Assembly: GCA_048262655.1 (NCBI GenBank)
Contig: JBLXEY010000012.1
Location: 3,311 to 67,310, forward strand
Source: JABMNT01 sp048262655
GTDB taxonomy: Bacteria; Pseudomonadota; Alphaproteobacteria; Rhodospirillales; Casp-alpha2
Direction of reading: 5' to 3'
Length of the DNA: 64,000 nucleotides
Shown here: positions 24,547-34,021 of the stretch, one piece after another
How positions within the stretch are numbered: position 1 is the stretch's first letter
How the letters are laid out: each line of letters opens with the position of its first letter
The notes under the pieces: model-generated
Databases searched by the model: none
What the model was told of the DNA's origin: nothing
What the model saw: the letters and a program-made list of their open reading frames with translations, nothing else
Position numbers and translations under genes: made by a program

Positions 24547-25529
24547 ACAGCGACAAAGATATCCTCCGGCGCCAACTTGGACTTTGCCAGATATTGATCA
24601 ACGGACTGCTGACACATCCAGTCAAGTTCATCATAGTTGTCTGCAAGCCCATATCGCCAGTAGTCGCGCCCCATCACGTCCTGTGTTGTTTCCATGGTTT
24701 CGTGCAACCAGGGCAGGGACAGCCGATTTGCCGACCCCAACCAGACATCGCGAAGACGCTCCAGAGCAACATCGCGCGACGAAACAAAAGCGTTGTATAC
24801 TTTTTTTGCAAGCCAAGGATATTTATCGAGCAGAGTTGATCGAATCCCGACGACATGCATGATTGGAAAGAAACCGGTTTTTTGGAAGTAGGCTTTCTCC
24901 ACAGCGGAAAAATCAGGAAACAGGCGCGCAATTTTTGGATTCCCTTCCCGGAAGGCTCTTGGAATTTTTGGCGCGAACAAAGCGTCAATTGCGCCATCCA
25001 GAAGTAAGTCATTCAAATTTTCATGATCCGCCATTGGTTCAACAACAAACCCGGGGGGAAGAGACAAGGGAAGGCGCTCTTTTCGAACTCCGCCATCCAG
25101 ACCACCCGTCCGGTAACTGATGCGCCGCAAATCGACCCCATATTCAGAAGCCAGAATTCCCCGCATCCAGAGCCCTGCTGTCATCTGGTATTCGGGAACG
25201 CCTACAATTCGGCCCTCCAGGTCGCTCGGCGATTTGATGCCGGCATCGGTGCGCACATAAAACCCGCTATGTCGAAAGGCTCTGGAAAGAAAGACTGGAA
25301 TTGCCGTATAGGCTGATGTCCCTGTGGAGGCCTGCATAAGATAACTGCTCATGGACATTTCGGTGATATCGTACTTCGCTTGTGACACGGCCAGTGGAAA
25401 GAGTGTCGTGGTTGGCAAAGCGTGGCAGTCAAGTTCTATGCCATCAATTGGCGCACGGCCATCAAACAGGGGTTGCACCCGATCATAGTCCCAACAGGCA
25501 AGCGTCAGTCTTGGCGTGCTGTCCGGCAT
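24543..25529 (-). CDS. 4,5-dihydroxyphthalate decarboxylase-like / NMT1-type protein
   Basis: 328 aa with a periplasmic-binding-protein fold: 'TLACWDYDRVQPLFDG' at the start, then 'YDITEMSMSSYLMQ' and 'LEGRIVGVPEYQMTAGLWMRGIL'. This matches proteins annotated as 4,5-dihydroxyphthalate decarboxylase and related NMT1/THI5-type binding proteins. No signal peptide is visible, so it would be cytoplasmic and an enzyme is more likely than a transporter subunit. It interrupts the usual tsaD-gpsA pair on the opposite strand. The substrate is not predictable. Confidence 0.7.
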   Translation of the reverse strand: MPDSTPRLTLACWDYDRVQPLFDGRAPIDGIELDCHALPTTTLFPLAVSQAKYDITEMSMSSYLMQASTGTSAYTAIPVFLSRAFRHSGFYVRTDAGIKSPSDLEGRIVGVPEYQMTAGLWMRGILASEYGVDLRRISYRTGGLDGGVRKERLPLSLPPGFVVEPMADHENLNDLLLDGAIDALFAPKIPRAFREGNPKIARLFPDFSAVEKAYFQKTGFFPIMHVVGIRSTLLDKYPWLAKKVYNAFVSSRDVALERLRDVWLGSANRLSLPWLHETMETTQDVMGRDYWRYGLADNYDELDWMCQQSVDQYLAKSKLAPEDIFVAV

Positions 25530-25668
25530 TGAGGTTTTTTCCTTTAGATCAGATTATTGAGAACACGGCCATATTCCACTTGTTTTGGTGATTTTGTCGA
25601 GCCTCTTATGGGTTTTCTGCGTTATTCCAGGACTTGTGAGTATTGGGCCAGCTGTTTAAAAACAACTC

Positions 25669-26664
25669 ATGACCAAAACATCGATCATTGGCGCAGGTGC
25701 TTGGGGCACTGCTCTCGCAATGGCAGCCAAGCGCGCCGGCAGCACTGTTTGCATCCAAGCGCGTGAACCCGAAGTCGTTGCCGCGATCAATGGCCGCCAT
25801 GAAAACTCTGTTTACCTGCCAGGCTTTGCCCTGGATCCGCAAATTCAGGCTGTTAGCGATCCTGTAGAAGCCATTGAGCATGCCGAAGCGATTTTGCTTG
25901 TGACGCCGGCGCAACACCTGCGCACCATGATGTCGACACTAAAACCGGCTCTTTCACCAAATCAGTCAATCGTGATTTGCGCAAAAGGTATTGAGCAACA
26001 TTCTTCCGCTCTTTTGAGCGAAATTATCGACGATATCTGTCCCAATGTATCACCCATGGTCTTATCTGGCCCCACATTTGCGGCGGAAGTCGCTCGTCAG
26101 GTGCCGACAGCGGTTACCCTGGCGACGCACGATGTCGAAAAAGGCGCGCAATTGGCAAGTGCCATTGGGACGCCTTTTTTTCGCGTTTATCTGTCGGACG
26201 ATGTCATCGGAGCACAAATTGGCGGGGCCGTTAAGAATGTTTTGGCCATTGCATGCGGTATCGTGCAAGGCCGCAATATGGGTGACAATACGCGCGCGGC
26301 CCTGATCACGCGAGGACTAGCTGAAATTGTCCGACTGGGTCAGGCCAAGGGGGCCAAGGCCGAAACATTGATGGGGCTGTCCGGACTTGGCGATCTGACG
26401 TTAACATGCTCTGCAACACAATCTCGAAACTTTTCGTTGGGGATGGCGCTCGGAACCGGTGAAACGCTGGAGCATGTCCTGAGCGGCAGGAACTCGGTCG
26501 CGGAGGGGGTGTTCTCGGCATCCTCGGTCGTCAGTCTGGCCCGTACGCTTAACGTTGAAATTCCAATTTGTAAGGCCGTCGATAACATTTTAAACAAAGG
26601 GTCTGATATCGATCAGGAAATTTCAAACCTGCTCAACCGACCTTTCACTGCTGAATATATTTAG
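25669..26664 (+). CDS. gpsA: glycerol-3-phosphate dehydrogenase [NAD(P)+]
   Basis: 331 aa. The Rossmann motif 'IIGAGAWGTALAMAAKRAG' opens the protein; 'GGAVKNVLAIACGI' carries the catalytic Lys, and 'LSGLGDLTLTC' and 'SRNFSLG' are GpsA signatures. It reduces dihydroxyacetone phosphate to glycerol-3-phosphate for phospholipid synthesis. It is the first gene of a tight set with YciI and a Rieske protein. Confidence 0.96.
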   Translation: MTKTSIIGAGAWGTALAMAAKRAGSTVCIQAREPEVVAAINGRHENSVYLPGFALDPQIQAVSDPVEAIEHAEAILLVTPAQHLRTMMSTLKPALSPNQSIVICAKGIEQHSSALLSEIIDDICPNVSPMVLSGPTFAAEVARQVPTAVTLATHDVEKGAQLASAIGTPFFRVYLSDDVIGAQIGGAVKNVLAIACGIVQGRNMGDNTRAALITRGLAEIVRLGQAKGAKAETLMGLSGLGDLTLTCSATQSRNFSLGMALGTGETLEHVLSGRNSVAEGVFSASSVVSLARTLNVEIPICKAVDNILNKGSDIDQEISNLLNRPFTAEYI

Positions 26665-26679
26665 GACAAAGGACAAACC

Positions 26680-26964
26680 ATGCATTTCGTCATTACTTGT
26701 AAGGATAAAGCCGGACATCTTCCCGTTCGAATGGAAACGCGTCCAGCTCACGTCGAATTTCTGAAGAGCCATCTCGACAATATGCTAGTCGCGGGGCCAA
26801 CACTGGATTCTGACGGCAATCCATCGGGAAGCGTGCTCATAATGGATTTTGACACGATCGCTGAAGCCGAAGCCTGGGCAGCGCAGGACCCTTATGCAAA
26901 AGCCGGACTTTTTGAAAGTGTCTCCATTACAGCCTGGAAAAAAGTTTTTCCTACTCCAGAGTGA
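26680..26964 (+). CDS. YciI family protein
   Basis: 94-aa ferredoxin-fold protein of the YciI type: 'RPAHVEFLKSH' carries the conserved His, followed by 'LVAGPTLDSDGNPSGSVLIM' and 'AWAAQDPYAKAGLFESV' with the conserved Asp-Pro-Tyr. These are small cytoplasmic proteins of mostly unknown activity. It lies 15 bp after gpsA and abuts the Rieske gene, an arrangement common in alphaproteobacteria. Confidence 0.9.
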   Translation: MHFVITCKDKAGHLPVRMETRPAHVEFLKSHLDNMLVAGPTLDSDGNPSGSVLIMDFDTIAEAEAWAAQDPYAKAGLFESVSITAWKKVFPTPE

Positions 26965-26975
26965 ATAGCAACACC

Positions 26976-27314
26976 ATGACTGATGTAAAACTATGTGCGC
27001 TGGACGATATTGAAGACGGCGATTCTGCCGGATTCATAATTGAGACACCTGACGATGGCAAACGCAGTGTGGTCGCGGTTCGCAAGGCTGACGTGGTCTT
27101 CGCCTATGTCAATTCATGCCCGCACATTGGGGCGCCCCTTGATTTTCAGCCCGGACGGTTTCTGAATCGTGATAAAACGCACATCATGTGTTCGACCCAC
27201 GGTGCCTTGTTTCAAATTGACGACGGGCTATGCATTGCCGGACCGTGCACCAATAAACACCTGGAACCGCTGAAAACCAAAACGGCAGAAAATAATGTTT
27301 GGGTTATCTTTTGA
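26976..27314 (+). CDS. Rieske [2Fe-2S] ferredoxin-like protein
   Basis: 112 aa from ATG 26976; a GTG at 26961 overlapping the yciI stop would add five residues, and neither start has a strong ribosome site. The cluster ligands are 'CPHIGAPL' (C, H) and 'CSTHGALF' (C, H), spaced as in soluble Rieske ferredoxins. There is no membrane anchor, so it is a cytoplasmic electron carrier. The electron partner is not evident. Confidence 0.88.
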   Translation: MTDVKLCALDDIEDGDSAGFIIETPDDGKRSVVAVRKADVVFAYVNSCPHIGAPLDFQPGRFLNRDKTHIMCSTHGALFQIDDGLCIAGPCTNKHLEPLKTKTAENNVWVIF

Positions 27315-27335
27315 TAACTCAGATTCCGTGACCTC

Positions 27336-28544
27336 TTGTCTCCCATAACACCATCACCGGATGCGGCTTTCCGGCGCATTGTATGGCCGTTTGCCATTGC
27401 AGAGATTATTGTCTGGGCTGCATTCTACTATTCCTTCCCGGCACTGTTGCCTGAATGGGAGCGTGCAATGGGTTGGTCAAAGGCAGAACTTGCTGGCGCC
27501 TTTACAGCAGCGCTTGTGGTTTCTGCCATTTGCGCCCCTGTCGTTGGGCGGCTGGTTGACCGTGGATATGCCCGAGCAGTTTTTGTCGGCTGTGCGTTCA
27601 TCGGAGGCATTTTTTTAATCGCGCTTTCCTTTGTCACGGAACTTTGGCAATTCTACGTCGCCTGGCTAGGGATCGGCATTGCCATGTCTGGATCACTCTA
27701 TGAAGCGTGCTTCGCGATTGTCACCCGGTCCGTAGGCGAAAAGAACAAACAGGCGATAACGCTTATAACGCTCATTGGTGGCCTGGCCGGCACGATTTCT
27801 TTTCCATCTGCCCATTCAATGATCAGCGTTATTGGGTGGCAGGGTGCGGTTCAAGTTTTTGCTGCGGCCTCCTTATGTGTTGCCGTCCCGTTTATTTGGT
27901 TCGGTTGCAGTCACGCCAACGCCTACGCGCAAACTTTGGAGCCAGCAGTTGAAAAGTTATCCAGCCCCGCACCTCATGTCGCCGTTAATCCTGTATTTTG
28001 GCTGTTAGCTCTTGCCTTCACATCAATCGCAATTGAGCATGGAATGGTTCTAACGCATCTCTTACCCATAATGGCCGACCGCGGTATCACTGCCGACACC
28101 GCCGTCCTTGCAGCATCGATGATCGGCCCCATGCAAGTTTCAGGGCGCTTGGCAATGATGGCTGCCGAGCGCCATGTTTCCATGTTCGGAATCGCCGTTG
28201 GTTGCTTTCTGGCCATTGGAACGGCGGCGATCTGTTTGTTAAACGCCAGCGCAATTACGGCACTCATCGTTTCATTTGTCATTCTTCATGGTGCTGGCTA
28301 CGGCGTAACCAGCATCATGCGGCCCGTCATGACCGCCGCGTTTTTGGGTAAACAAAGCTTTGGCGTCGTTTCCGGAATGTTGGCAGTCCCCTTCATGCTG
28401 GGATACGCGATTGCACCGACGTTAGCGGCCCTGATATGGAAGACCGGCGGCTATGATCTGGTCCTGAAAACAGCAATCGCTATTTCCTGCCTTGGCGTTC
28501 TTGCCTTCTTTGGTGCTGGTCGTCTGGCAAAAGCCCGAAACTAG
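27336..28544 (+). CDS. major facilitator superfamily transporter
   Basis: 402 aa with about 12 membrane helices. The only usable start before the first helix is TTG at 27336, since a stop lies in frame at 27315 and the first Met falls after helix 1. 'GRLVDRGYARAVFVG' is the MFS loop 2-3 motif. It overlaps the convergent amidase stop by 4 bp. Substrate unknown; possibly a monocarboxylate or an amide-related compound given the amidase next door, but this is weak. Confidence 0.85.
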   Translation: MSPITPSPDAAFRRIVWPFAIAEIIVWAAFYYSFPALLPEWERAMGWSKAELAGAFTAALVVSAICAPVVGRLVDRGYARAVFVGCAFIGGIFLIALSFVTELWQFYVAWLGIGIAMSGSLYEACFAIVTRSVGEKNKQAITLITLIGGLAGTISFPSAHSMISVIGWQGAVQVFAAASLCVAVPFIWFGCSHANAYAQTLEPAVEKLSSPAPHVAVNPVFWLLALAFTSIAIEHGMVLTHLLPIMADRGITADTAVLAASMIGPMQVSGRLAMMAAERHVSMFGIAVGCFLAIGTAAICLLNASAITALIVSFVILHGAGYGVTSIMRPVMTAAFLGKQSFGVVSGMLAVPFMLGYAIAPTLAALIWKTGGYDLVLKTAIAISCLGVLAFFGAGRLAKARN

Positions 28545-29887
28545 CGCCCTTCAGCGATCAGATGCTCAATCGTTTTCGCAACGGCAAATAAATGATGATC
28601 GTCGCCATGTCGCCCCGTCAACATAAAGCCAACGGGAGCCTCACCCGATTTATGGCAGGGCAGAGAGATGGAACAACGATCCAGAAAGTTACCGACACTG
28701 GTATTGCGTAAGGTCATCATATTCGTTGAGAAGTAAGTATCGTCGTCTTCCAGGGAAGCAATGGTTGGCGGAACGATGGCGACGGTCGGTGCGATAAACG
28801 CATCATAAGGCGCGGTGGATTCCTGTGCGGCGGAGATAACCCGTCTACGCGCCTGACATAACTCGATATAGTCAGCTGCGGTTTGGTCCGCGCCCTTAAT
28901 AATGCGCCCGCCAACTCTTGGATCATAATCATCCAGTTGTGCTGCCAGCATATCCTTGTGCCAAGCATAGGATTCGGACGCGGCAAACCCGCCCAGGCGG
29001 TTGATCTGAGGCAACTCGGATAATTCCGCAAAAGGGATTTCTTCTATAATAACACCGGCTTTCGACAGCCGGCTCACCACCTGTTCAAAAGTTGACGCAA
29101 CTTCTGCATCCAGGCCTTCCATCATCAACGTCTGAGGGATCGCCAATCGAATACGATGCGCATCTTGTTGAGGCACATCACGGACAGGTTCGCCCGCCAT
29201 AACGGCGTCCAGGATCGCACAACACTCAACCGTGTTGCTTAAGGGACCCGCGGAATCGAGCGAAAAACTAAGAGGTGTCAGGCCTTCAAGCGGAACACGG
29301 TTCGCCGTCGGCTTGTACCCGGTAATACCGCAGAACGCGGCGGGAATCCGACACGACCCGCCCGTATCAGAACCCAGCGCGGCAGCGGCCATGTCATCCG
29401 CAACGGAAACGGCGCCGCCGGATGTGGATCCACCGGGTATCCGCCCGGTTCCCCGGTCATATGGTATCCGAGGAGTGCCATAGTGCGGGTTCATACCGAT
29501 CCCGGCATAAGCGAATTCGACCATATTTGTACGACCGATAAAAACAAACCCGGCCGCCCGCAAACGGGCGATTGTCGGCGCATCTGACGTCGCTGGCGCC
29601 GCACCTTGCAGGATTCGTGACCCTGCCGACGTCGTTTCCCCTTTTACGTCGTAGAGATCCTTCACTGAAATCGGAATACCTGCATACGTGGATGGCTCTA
29701 AGCCACGCTTGCGCAAGGCGTCGATCGCGTCGGCCTGCACCCGGGCTTTGTCGCTATTCACGCTCAAAAACGCCCGTTCGCCTTCACCATCGGAATCCGC
29801 GATTTTTTCAAGACACCGCTCGAGCAATGCACGGGCTGTCACCTTGTTTTCGTTTAAGTCACCTGCCAGCTTAATCAGCGAATCCAT
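28541..29887 (-). CDS. amidase signature family hydrolase
   Basis: 448 aa, usual for the family. The Ser-cisSer-Lys triad is visible as K76 in 'ISVKDLYD', S154 in 'GGSTSGG' and nucleophile S178 in 'SDTGGSCRIPA'. It hydrolyses an amide or a carbamate-like bond; related GatA needs GatB/C, which are not here, so this is a stand-alone amidase. It is cytoplasmic and has no signal peptide. Confidence 0.92.
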   Translation of the reverse strand: MDSLIKLAGDLNENKVTARALLERCLEKIADSDGEGERAFLSVNSDKARVQADAIDALRKRGLEPSTYAGIPISVKDLYDVKGETTSAGSRILQGAAPATSDAPTIARLRAAGFVFIGRTNMVEFAYAGIGMNPHYGTPRIPYDRGTGRIPGGSTSGGAVSVADDMAAAALGSDTGGSCRIPAAFCGITGYKPTANRVPLEGLTPLSFSLDSAGPLSNTVECCAILDAVMAGEPVRDVPQQDAHRIRLAIPQTLMMEGLDAEVASTFEQVVSRLSKAGVIIEEIPFAELSELPQINRLGGFAASESYAWHKDMLAAQLDDYDPRVGGRIIKGADQTAADYIELCQARRRVISAAQESTAPYDAFIAPTVAIVPPTIASLEDDDTYFSTNMMTLRNTSVGNFLDRCSISLPCHKSGEAPVGFMLTGRHGDDHHLFAVAKTIEHLIAEGR

Positions 29888-30142
29888 TTTTTACTCCAAA
29901 CCGATACAACAATGCAGGTGAGCCTATCCTGTCTCAAAGGTTTGGTCTACTGGGTATCCGCTGGCCTTCCTAACAGACATTCATTGGAACGGGGCTTTTT
30001 GCTGCGCACGACATTCCTGTTACTTGTTTCTAAGGAAATTTTTGCGATAATTCGAAAAAAGCTGGAAATACAGTATGTGATAACAGGCTTGGGCTTTGAC
30101 CCACAACTTGTCACAGGGAAATTTATTAAAGGGAGCCATAAA
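29888..30142. promoter_or_regulatory. leader/promoter region of acs
   Basis: 255 bp between the divergent amidase and acs starts. An open frame reaches into it from acs but shows no protein-like sequence. No specific operator is recognised; GGGAG before the acs ATG is a good ribosome site. Confidence 0.4.
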
Positions 30143-32083
30143 ATGACAGATCACCACCTCTTTCCCGTGCCGGCGGAAACCGCTGCTGCGGCTCATTGTG
30201 ATAATGAAAAATATCTGGAAATGTATCAGGCATCTGTCGATGACCCGGCGGCATTTTGGGGCGAACATGGCAAACGGATCGATTGGATAAAACCTTACAC
30301 GCAGGTTATGGATGTTAACTACAACATTCCCGACGTATCTATAAAATGGTATCACGACGGCACCTTGAATGCGTCTGTAAACTGTATTGACCGCCATTTA
30401 CCAACGCGGGCGGATCAAGTCGCCATCATATGGGAAGGCGACGAACCCACTGATGACAAAAAAATAACCTACAAAGAACTGCATGATGAGGTCTGCCGGT
30501 TAGCAAACGCTATGAAAGCACGCGGCATCAAAAAAGGCGATGTGGTGACGATTTATATGCCGATGGTGCCCGAAGCTGCCTACGCAATGCTGGCCTGCAC
30601 GCGCATAGGCGCAATTCACTCCATTGTCTTTGGCGGGTTTTCACCCGATGCCTTGGCGGCGCGCATATCAGGCTGTAATTCCAACTGTGTCATTACTGCG
30701 GATGAAGGCGTTCGCGGTGGCAAGCCGATTCCCCTGAAAGTGAACACAGATAAAGCGATTGAAATAAGCGGCGGTGTTGAAACCGTGTTTGTGGTCAAGC
30801 GCACCGGTGGTGATATCGACTGGGTTGACGGTCGCGACGTATGGTACGAAGAAGCAACCGGCGCCGCCGACACCACGTGTGCTCCAGAGGAAATGAACGC
30901 TGAAGACCCCATGTTTATCCTTTATACGTCGGGTTCTACGGGTCAACCGAAAGGCGTTTTGCATACGACCGGTGGTTATATGGTCTATGCCTCAATGACC
31001 CATCAGTACGTCTTTGATTACAAAGATGGTGAAAACTATTGGTGCACGGCTGATGTCGGCTGGGTCACAGGTCATAGTTATATTGTATATGGCCCTCTTG
31101 CCAACGGCGCGACCACGTTGATGTTTGAGGGCGTGCCGAACTATCCCTCCTATTCACGGTTCTGGGAAGTCTGCGACAAGCACGACATTGCCATTTTCTA
31201 TACCGCGCCGACCGCCCTGAGAGCTTTGATGCGCGAAGGTGACGCTCCCGTCAAATCAACAAGCCGGAAATCCATTCGCGTCCTTGGAACCGTTGGAGAA
31301 CCTATTAATCCAGAAGCTTGGATGTGGTATTATAACGTAGTGGGCGAAGGGCGGTGCCCGATTGTTGATACGTGGTGGCAAACGGAAACGGGTGGCATTT
31401 TGATCACACCGCTGCCGGGTGCGACGGCCTTGAAACCGGGCTCGGCAACCCGGCCGTTCTTCGGCGTCCAACCGCAACTGGTTGATAGTGAAGGCACGCC
31501 TCTTGAAGGTGCAACCGAGGGGAATCTGTGCATTATCCAGTCATGGCCCGGCCAAATGCGAACGGTCTACGGGGACCATGAGCGCTTCATGCAGACCTAT
31601 TTCTCAACCTACAAAGGTAAATACTTTACCGGTGATGGTTGCCGTCGCGACGAGGACGGATACTACTGGATTACCGGTCGTGTTGATGACGTCATTAACG
31701 TTTCCGGCCATCGAATGGGCACGGCCGAGGTTGAAAGCGCCCTGGTTGCTCATCATGACGTCGCTGAAGCGGCCGTTGTCGGCGCACCGCATGAGATTAA
31801 GGGACAGGGCATATATGCCTATGTGACGCTGAATATCGGTGTCGAGCCAACAGACGACCTTCGCAAAGAACTGGTACAATGGGTACGAAAAGAAATTGGC
31901 CCGATTGCGTCTCCAGACTGGTTGCAATGGGCACCGGGATTACCCAAAACCCGATCCGGCAAGATCATGCGTCGGATTTTGCGAAAAATTGGCGAAAACG
32001 ATTATTCCAATCTTGGTGATACATCAACGCTCGCTGATCCGGCGGTTGTCGATGACTTGATTGAAAATCGCCAGAACACATAA
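30143..32083 (+). CDS. acs: acetyl-CoA synthetase
   Basis: 646 aa, the usual length. The start ATG 30143 follows GGGAG and gives the family N-terminus; 'EKYLEMYQASVDDPAAFWGEH' lies near residue 20. The ATP motif 'YTSGSTGQPKGVLHTTGGY', 'WWQTETGG' and the regulatory, acetylatable Lys in 'RSGKIMRRILRKI' are present. It activates acetate to acetyl-CoA through acetyl-AMP in the cytoplasm. Confidence 0.96.
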   Translation: MTDHHLFPVPAETAAAAHCDNEKYLEMYQASVDDPAAFWGEHGKRIDWIKPYTQVMDVNYNIPDVSIKWYHDGTLNASVNCIDRHLPTRADQVAIIWEGDEPTDDKKITYKELHDEVCRLANAMKARGIKKGDVVTIYMPMVPEAAYAMLACTRIGAIHSIVFGGFSPDALAARISGCNSNCVITADEGVRGGKPIPLKVNTDKAIEISGGVETVFVVKRTGGDIDWVDGRDVWYEEATGAADTTCAPEEMNAEDPMFILYTSGSTGQPKGVLHTTGGYMVYASMTHQYVFDYKDGENYWCTADVGWVTGHSYIVYGPLANGATTLMFEGVPNYPSYSRFWEVCDKHDIAIFYTAPTALRALMREGDAPVKSTSRKSIRVLGTVGEPINPEAWMWYYNVVGEGRCPIVDTWWQTETGGILITPLPGATALKPGSATRPFFGVQPQLVDSEGTPLEGATEGNLCIIQSWPGQMRTVYGDHERFMQTYFSTYKGKYFTGDGCRRDEDGYYWITGRVDDVINVSGHRMGTAEVESALVAHHDVAEAAVVGAPHEIKGQGIYAYVTLNIGVEPTDDLRKELVQWVRKEIGPIASPDWLQWAPGLPKTRSGKIMRRILRKIGENDYSNLGDTSTLADPAVVDDLIENRQNT

Positions 32084-32101
32084 ATTTGTGTCAAAAAACG
32101 T

Positions 32102-32131
32102 AAAAGGCCCGCTCATAAGCGGGCCTTTTTT
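32102..32131. terminator. bidirectional intrinsic terminator after acs
   Basis: AGGCCCGCT (32105-32113), loop CATA, AGCGGGCCT (32118-32126), flanked by A's before and a T-run after. It can end transcription of acs on the plus strand and of the convergent TPR gene on the minus strand. Confidence 0.92.
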
Positions 32132-32143
32132 ATGTGACGAACC

Positions 32144-33553
32144 TCAGGCGTCAGCCCGGCTGGACAGCAACCTTTGTACGCGTGCCAGATTATTGGCAAT
32201 TAAGTCGGCGCGTTTTCCAGCGCCAGAGCTTTCATAAATTTCAATCGCCCCTTCGAAACAGGAGGATGCTTCTCTGAGTAAAGCCAGTTCTGAATTTCGT
32301 TTTGCCAAGGAAAAACAGGCCGCACCCAGATTATTGGCCGTTTGAGCCCATAAAACCGGTACAACCTCTTTTTTTCTGACGTTCAGTGACGCTCTGAATT
32401 TCTTCACAGCTATCTCCAGCGTCGCATTCCCATTTACCTGTTCCCCGAGAGCTAACAGCACGACGCCATACTGATTGCAGACCTCAGCCCATTTTCCCGG
32501 CGTTCCTTCTTTCGTATAGATAGTTAACGCCTCGTCAAAAAACTTGGTCGATTCCTGATAGTAGGAGCTTTTACCGGACACCATCCCGAGCCGATAGAGG
32601 ACGAGGCCCATATTGATATTCGCCAGTGCCCAATCAAACGGATGCTCAATTCGGCTGAGTTGGTCCGTAATCGCTTTATAAGCGACTGTCGCTTCTTTCA
32701 AGACATCGGCATCTTTCGCCCTTTCACCTTTTACTTTCAGGGTTTTTCCCAGATGACTTTGCGTTAGTGACCATACAATCGGGTCAACCTCGGCAGACGT
32801 ATGTGTCAGGGCCAGCTTATATGACGAAATGGCCTGGTCCAGGCGCTTGGCTTCACCCCCCAGTAAGGCATGGGCGGCAAAGGCGTTGCCCATGCAACTC
32901 AGAAATGCGGCATAATGGCTACCGCTCAGGTCGGGTGGTTTTTGTTGAACCAATGATTTGATTTGCCCGAGCGCCTTATCAAGCTCGTTACCAACCTTGC
33001 TTCGCATGCCCTTGAAGGTCGGACCAACTGCGCTCAAAACCGCCGCATGGAGAGCATGGTTGTAATCATCACCAAAAGCGGCAGGCAAAGCCAACATATC
33101 GCCCAGCCCGTAAGATCCTGGCTGACTGTCAGACAACGGTGTCGTTGCTATGAACCTAAGCTCAACAATGCCGTTGGCCATCCGCCCCCAAACCAACAAG
33201 TCCGCTTGCTCTTGAGCCAACAAGTCGCGCCCCTGATCAGCGGCCGCAATCAAACGATCAACCAAAATGCCTTGGTCACCCATTTTGACGGCGCTCTTTG
33301 TTCGAAAGACCTCATAAGCCTGGAACCCATCCAGAGATGTGGCAAGCCGGGCACTCACTTCGCCAGATTTATCGCCCGTAATCGCGGCAACAAGAATCTT
33401 TGGTAAACCGGGCCCATCAGAATCGGCTGGCGCAAAAGATGCCCCCGAAATTCGTTCCGCCCCATTCTTTTTTTTCTGTTTACGCCGTCTGTTTTGACTC
33501 GAAGACTTTGGAACTCTCGAGGCAAAGAACAGGCCAAAAATACCTTTGAACAT
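32144..33553 (-). CDS. TPR-repeat protein of unknown function
   Basis: 469 aa. A basic N-terminus ('QNRRRKQKKKNG') precedes a small alpha/beta region (~50-180), and the rest (~190-465) is TPR-like helical repeat ending 'LIANNLARVQRLL'. The first ~12 residues are hydrophobic ('MFKGIFGLFFA') and could touch the membrane, but this is not a clear signal peptide. I do not recognise the specific family. It stands alone, 68 bp from the SDH assembly factor gene. Confidence 0.75.
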   Translation of the reverse strand: MFKGIFGLFFASRVPKSSSQNRRRKQKKKNGAERISGASFAPADSDGPGLPKILVAAITGDKSGEVSARLATSLDGFQAYEVFRTKSAVKMGDQGILVDRLIAAADQGRDLLAQEQADLLVWGRMANGIVELRFIATTPLSDSQPGSYGLGDMLALPAAFGDDYNHALHAAVLSAVGPTFKGMRSKVGNELDKALGQIKSLVQQKPPDLSGSHYAAFLSCMGNAFAAHALLGGEAKRLDQAISSYKLALTHTSAEVDPIVWSLTQSHLGKTLKVKGERAKDADVLKEATVAYKAITDQLSRIEHPFDWALANINMGLVLYRLGMVSGKSSYYQESTKFFDEALTIYTKEGTPGKWAEVCNQYGVVLLALGEQVNGNATLEIAVKKFRASLNVRKKEVVPVLWAQTANNLGAACFSLAKRNSELALLREASSCFEGAIEIYESSGAGKRADLIANNLARVQRLLSSRADA

Positions 33554-33620
33554 AGCTCTTTCGCTGAATGATGTTTCTAAAGCTATAACTCGGAAGCTTT
33601 ACCAGTTCCTGACAACCTAA

Positions 33621-33863
33621 CTAAAAGTCAATACAGCGGCCATTTCGCTCCCAATCTCCATAACGGGTTGGGTCCGGTCCGTCTGGGCCATCCACCTCTA
33701 CCGTTTCCTGACGAGGGGAGTCGGGTCCAGCATTAACATCGATTTGGCTGCTCTGAGCCAGGTTGGGACTAACCTTTTCGTTCTCGGTTTTCGCCAATTG
33801 TTCCTGACTGCGACGCAACCTGCTTTTCCCATCGTTGGTCGAAAGGAATTGTTTTTTTTCCAT
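33621..33863 (-). CDS. succinate dehydrogenase assembly factor 4-like (DUF1674)
   Basis: 80 aa. The C-terminal signature 'DPTRYGDWERNGRCIDF' is diagnostic of DUF1674/SDHAF4, which helps flavinated SdhA to assemble and protects from oxidants. The rest is low-complexity and acidic. ATG 33863 is preferred, with AAGG upstream; nine more residues in frame above it look non-coding. Its place next to rsmB is usual in alphaproteobacteria. Confidence 0.85.
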   Translation of the reverse strand: MEKKQFLSTNDGKSRLRRSQEQLAKTENEKVSPNLAQSSQIDVNAGPDSPRQETVEVDGPDGPDPTRYGDWERNGRCIDF

Positions 33864-34021
33864 TTTAGATAAACCTTTCAATACACACAAATTAAAATAG
33901 CAAACTTTCCAAGCGGATCAATTTTAATCCCGATCCAATGTCGGTAGCATCGCACCGCAGTTTAAATGGATCAACCACTTACAGCCTTGTACTTGCCTGA
34001 CAGCTGGGGCATGAAAGGCGC

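Noticed and set aside
28541..29887. GatA subunit of Glu-tRNA amidotransferase
   Set aside because: No gatB or gatC beside it and the GatA-specific C-terminal region is not recognised; a general amidase is safer.
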